Below, piece by piece: positions 3,386 through 5,559 of a stretch of DNA of 5,559 nucleotides (position 1 is the stretch's first letter; every line of letters starts with the position of its first letter). The position numbers and the translations under genes were made by a program. A model generated the notes under the pieces. The model was not told the origin of the DNA and did not search any database. It saw only the letters and a list, made by a program, of their open reading frames with translations. Origin of the DNA: Ruminococcus sp. (GTDB lineage Bacteria; Bacillota; Clostridia; Oscillospirales; Ruminococcaceae); the NCBI GenBank assembly GCA_014799675.1, contig JAAVHM010000120.1, positions 1-5,559 of the forward strand, given 5' to 3'.

Positions 3386-4702
3386 ATGAAAGAAATTTTA
3401 AAAAAAATAACTGCTGCCGCTGCGGCTATGGCTTTGGCTGTATCTATGTCGGGCTGTTCGGGAGGGAACGGCGGCTCGTCCGAAGGAGAAGATACCTCCG
3501 CTGACAACGCTTCAACTGCGGCTGCCGCGGAATGGACGGAGCTTGACCAGTCCGCAATAACTGCCGCTATGGGCATGGGCTGGAATTTGGGGAACCAGCT
3601 TGAAGCCTCCAACAATAAAGTGCCAAACGAGACCGCTTGGGGCAACCCGACGATTTCAGAGGAGCTTATAAAGACCGTCAAGGAGCAGGGCTTCAAGACG
3701 GTGAGAATTCCAGTTTCCTACCTTTCCAAAATAGGGGAAGCCCCCGATTACAAAATAGACGAGGCTTGGCTCGACCGCATACAGGAGGTCGTTGACTATG
3801 TTGTGAACAACGATATGTTTGCGATAATAAATATGCACGGCGACGGCTACTACACCGTGGACGGCGCATGGCTGCTCTGCGTGGACGAAAATCAGGACGA
3901 GATAAAGGACAAGTACGAAAAGGTGTGGAAGCAGATAGCGGAGCGTTTCAAGGATTACGACCAGCACCTTATTTTCGAGTCCATGAACGAGGAGTTTGAC
4001 AACACCTACGGCGAACCCGATCCCACGGGTTACGCTAACATAAACGCCTATAACCAGATTTTTGTGGACACCGTCCGCAGGACAGGTTCAAACAATGAAA
4101 AACGCTGGCTGCTTATGCCCGGCTGGAACACCAATATCGGTCACACGGCGGGGGACAAGGGCTTTGTAATTCCCGAGGACAGCCTTTGCAAAGCCGACGG
4201 AAAGAGGATAATGATCTCCGTACACTTTTACGACCCGTATAATTTTTCCCTTGACGAAAATATTGTCTCCGCAACAACGCAGTGGGGAAAATACGCTGTA
4301 GAAAAATTCGACACATGGGGTCAGGAGGACTATGTTGACAGTCAGATGAAGCTGCTGAACGACAAGTTCGTAAGTCAGGGCTACCCTGTTGTTATCGGCG
4401 AAATGGGCGTTGTTGACAAGAACCATATCGACCCGACAATGAACGAATTCAGACGCTACTGGAACGAGTACGTTGTCAAAGCCGCAAAGGATAACGGCTG
4501 TATCCCTGTTTACTGGGACAACGGCTTTAACGGCAGGAACGGTCTTGCGCTTTTCCACAGGCTTTCCAAGGAGGTCACACAGCCCGAAATTATCGAGGGT
4601 ATGATGAGAGCTATAAACTCTGACGGTGATTACGAAATTCCCGCGCCCGCTGTTGAAAACACGGAAACCGAGCAGACTGAAAGCACCGACAATGCGGCAT
4701 AA
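3386..4702 (+). CDS. GH5 family endoglucanase (cellulase), lipoprotein
   Basis: This 438-residue glycoside hydrolase family 5 enzyme cleaves beta-1,4-glucans (cellulose or related glucans) by a retaining mechanism. The start at 3386 follows GAAAGGAG with 10-nt spacing. Residues 1-24 are a lipoprotein signal (KK near the N-terminus, Ala-rich core, lipobox MSGC with lipidated C24). A Gly/Ser/Asp/Ala-rich linker follows to about 48, so the enzyme is probably tethered to the outer face of the membrane. The catalytic barrel spans about 60-412. All expected active-site residues are visible: R107 (TVRIP), H151 (NMHG), N201-E202 (acid/base, ESMNE), H280 and Y282 (VHFYDP), nucleophile E339 (VIGEMG) and W377 (YWDNG). 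GWNLGNQLEA at 65-74 is the usual entry motif. A short acidic Thr/Glu-rich tail ends the protein. No dockerin or carbohydrate-binding module is present, so it is not cellulosomal. Exact substrate (cellulose, xyloglucan, lichenan or mannan) is unsettled. Confidence 0.95.
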   Translation: MKEILKKITAAAAAMALAVSMSGCSGGNGGSSEGEDTSADNASTAAAAEWTELDQSAITAAMGMGWNLGNQLEASNNKVPNETAWGNPTISEELIKTVKEQGFKTVRIPVSYLSKIGEAPDYKIDEAWLDRIQEVVDYVVNNDMFAIINMHGDGYYTVDGAWLLCVDENQDEIKDKYEKVWKQIAERFKDYDQHLIFESMNEEFDNTYGEPDPTGYANINAYNQIFVDTVRRTGSNNEKRWLLMPGWNTNIGHTAGDKGFVIPEDSLCKADGKRIMISVHFYDPYNFSLDENIVSATTQWGKYAVEKFDTWGQEDYVDSQMKLLNDKFVSQGYPVVIGEMGVVDKNHIDPTMNEFRRYWNEYVVKAAKDNGCIPVYWDNGFNGRNGLALFHRLSKEVTQPEIIEGMMRAINSDGDYEIPAPAVENTETEQTESTDNAA

Positions 4703-4710
4703 ACAAAAAT

Positions 4711-4744
4711 AATCGGCGTTCTATAAAAGAACGCCGATTTTATA
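4711..4744. terminator. Bidirectional intrinsic terminator after the cellulase
   Basis: AATCGGCGTTC (4711-4721) pairs perfectly over 11 bp with GAACGCCGATT (4729-4739) around a 7-nt TATAAAA loop, followed by TTTTAT on the plus strand. On the minus strand the same stem is followed by ATTATTTTTG, so it also serves the convergent gene ending at 4757. Confidence 0.9.
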
Positions 4745-4756
4745 CTATATGTAATA

Positions 4757-5143
4757 TTAAGCCGATTTTAAAACCGCATATGTATAAACCGCAGGCAGCG
4801 CCAAAATAAACAGGTCGCCGATAGTAAATTGCCTGCCGATCATTGCCGCGATCATGGAAATAAGACAAATTCCCGTCATGACCAAGCCGTAAATAAAACC
4901 GTTCTTTTTAGCGGACTGGGACTTGCCGAAGCCGTACCATGCCAGAACTCCGAACCCCGCGCAGGAAACAGCAATTCCCAAAAGATTGCCGATAAACCCG
5001 ATAAACGTTCCGCTTTCAGCCATGCTGAAAATCCTGAGACCGATAAAAAATCCGTGTCCCGTCAAAACCCTTATGCCCATGACAAGAGACAGTAACGCAA
5101 CTATCCCGCACAGCACGGAGCAGATGTTGATAACTCGCTTCAT
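4757..5143 (-). CDS. Four-transmembrane-segment hypothetical membrane protein
   Basis: The ATG at 5143 is preferred: AAAGGGG (complement of 5152-5158) lies about 8 nt upstream, while the longer frame would need a TTG at 5173 next to the tRNA terminator. The 128-residue product has four predicted membrane spans at about 5-25, 46-70, 83-103 and 107-124. Short basic stretches lie at the N-terminus (KR) and between spans 2 and 3 (GKSQSAKKNG), so both ends and that loop are probably cytoplasmic. No catalytic or transport motif is recognised and no family is assigned. No good promoter is visible between it and the tRNA array upstream, so it may depend on read-through of the tRNA terminator or a weak unseen promoter. 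It shares a terminator with the convergent cellulase gene. Confidence 0.8.
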   Translation of the reverse strand: MKRVINICSVLCGIVALLSLVMGIRVLTGHGFFIGLRIFSMAESGTFIGFIGNLLGIAVSCAGFGVLAWYGFGKSQSAKKNGFIYGLVMTGICLISMIAAMIGRQFTIGDLFILALPAVYTYAVLKSA

Positions 5144-5171
5144 AAAAACAGCCCCTTTCTTGTAATTAAAC

Positions 5172-5197
5172 AAAACGCCGAGACTATTGCCTCGACG
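5172..5197 (-). terminator. Intrinsic terminator of the tRNA array
   Basis: On the minus strand CGTCGAG and CTCGGCG (complements of 5191-5197 and 5176-5182) form a 7-bp stem with one U-G pair and an 8-nt loop, followed by TTTTG. It lies about 30 nt after tRNA-Gly. The short T run suggests incomplete termination. Confidence 0.72.
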
Positions 5198-5228
5198 AAT
5201 TTAGCAGGAAAATTATGAAAAAAGAAAA

Positions 5229-5304
5229 TGGAGCGGATTACGGGGCTCGAACCCGCTACCTCCACCTTGGCAAGGTGGCGCTCTACCAGATGAGCTAAAT
5301 CCGC
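5229..5304 (-). tRNA. tRNA-Gly (anticodon GCC)
   Basis: The 76-nt cloverleaf has a perfect 7-bp acceptor stem (GCGGATT/AATCCGC), a D arm beginning GCTC, an anticodon arm CCACC-TTGCCAA-GGTGG with anticodon GCC, and a T arm with TTCGAGC. The discriminator base is T, usual for bacterial tRNA-Gly, and the CCA end is encoded (complement of 5229-5231). It decodes GGC and GGT. It is the last tRNA of the array in transcription order. Confidence 0.97.
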
Positions 5305-5351
5305 ATTTTGGCTGCGACGCCGAAATACGCCGCTTAACTGTTCAATAAAGG

Positions 5352-5427
5352 TGGTGCCTCCGGACGGAATCGAACCATCGACACGGGGATTTTCAGTCCC
5401 CTGCTCTACCGACTGAGCTACAGAGGC
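5352..5427 (-). tRNA. tRNA-Phe (anticodon GAA)
   Basis: The 76-nt cloverleaf has acceptor arms GCCTCTG/CGGAGGC (one U-G pair), D arm GCTC...GAGC, anticodon arm GGGGA-CTGAAAA-TCCCC giving anticodon GAA, and T loop TTCGATT. The discriminator is A, as expected for Phe, and CCA is encoded. It lies between tRNA-Asp and tRNA-Gly in the same array. Confidence 0.97.
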
Positions 5428-5477
5428 ATTCTTTGCTGAACAGCGCCGAATTTTGCTGCCAATCAATAAAAAGAAAT

Positions 5478-5554
5478 TGGCGACCTGAATGGGACTCGAA
5501 CCCACGACCTCCGCCGTGACAGGGCGGCGTTCTAACCAGCTGAACTACCAGGCC
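5478..5554 (-). tRNA. tRNA-Asp (anticodon GTC)
   Basis: The 77-nt cloverleaf has acceptor arms GGCCTGG/TCAGGTC with two G-U pairs, D arm GTTC...GAAC, anticodon arm CCGCC-CTGTCAC-GGCGG giving anticodon GTC, and T loop TTCGAGT. The discriminator G, an Asp identity element, and an encoded CCA are present. It is the first tRNA visible in transcription order; the array and its promoter probably continue right of the window. Confidence 0.97.
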
Positions 5555-5559
5555 GTAAA

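Noticed and set aside
4088..4558. 156-codon minus-strand reading frame opposite the cellulase
   Set aside because: It is antisense to the conserved GH5 catalytic core, has no convincing ribosome site, and gives no recognisable protein.
5140..5505. 121-codon minus-strand reading frame spanning the tRNA array
   Set aside because: It runs through the tRNA-Phe and tRNA-Gly cloverleaves, and its peptide (SVAQSVEQG, LAHLVERHL) is the usual artefact of translating tRNA genes.
5229..5554. CRISPR array or integration site at the tRNA genes
   Set aside because: There are no spaced direct repeats, no duplicated tRNA 3' end and no integrase gene nearby in the window.

Overview
The window looks like chromosomal DNA of a gut or rumen Clostridia bacterium, most likely Ruminococcus or a close Oscillospiraceae relative. 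The signs are strong AGGAGG-type ribosome sites, consensus sigma-A promoters, an Ala-rich lipoprotein signal peptide on a family 5 cellulase, and a tRNA array with encoded CCA ends. The genus is inferred from style, not from a marker gene.

Layout. Positions 1-82 hold a small structured repeat made of three hairpins with 27-bp terminal inverted repeats. A three-gene plus-strand operon follows (167-2078): a ClbS/DfsB-family protein, a fusion of a Cys-rich DUF3795 module with an FMN-binding split-barrel domain, and a GyrI-like protein. The genes are spaced by 5 bp and then overlap by 1 bp (TAATG), so they are probably co-translated. ClbS-type and GyrI-like proteins are two unrelated families that each have members known to hydrolyse DNA-alkylating cyclopropane toxins. 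This makes the operon a candidate detoxification or self-protection cassette against electrophilic natural products.

From 2056 to 2718 lies an AT-rich regulatory island: an 84-residue hypothetical gene (minus) and a 68-residue ribbon-helix-helix regulator (plus). They are separated by about 200 bp containing two consensus promoters that face each other, a 15-bp inverted repeat centred on one -10 box, and a 12-bp palindrome in the spacer of the other. The arrangement resembles a switch. A bidirectional terminator then separates the regulator from a convergent gene for a small Gly-rich protein (minus, 2781-3110).

That gene is divergent from a lipoprotein GH5 endoglucanase (3386-4702). The cellulase promoter is near consensus, a cre/LacI-type operator sits on its predicted start point, and a nearly fully paired 82-nt inverted repeat lies in its leader. 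These suggest control by carbon source plus a leader-RNA element. A second bidirectional terminator separates the cellulase from a four-TM membrane protein (minus, 4757-5143). The right end is a minus-strand tRNA array read Asp(GTC)-Phe(GAA)-Gly(GCC), with a hairpin terminator after tRNA-Gly. No CRISPR array, insertion sequence with transposase, or phage gene is visible.
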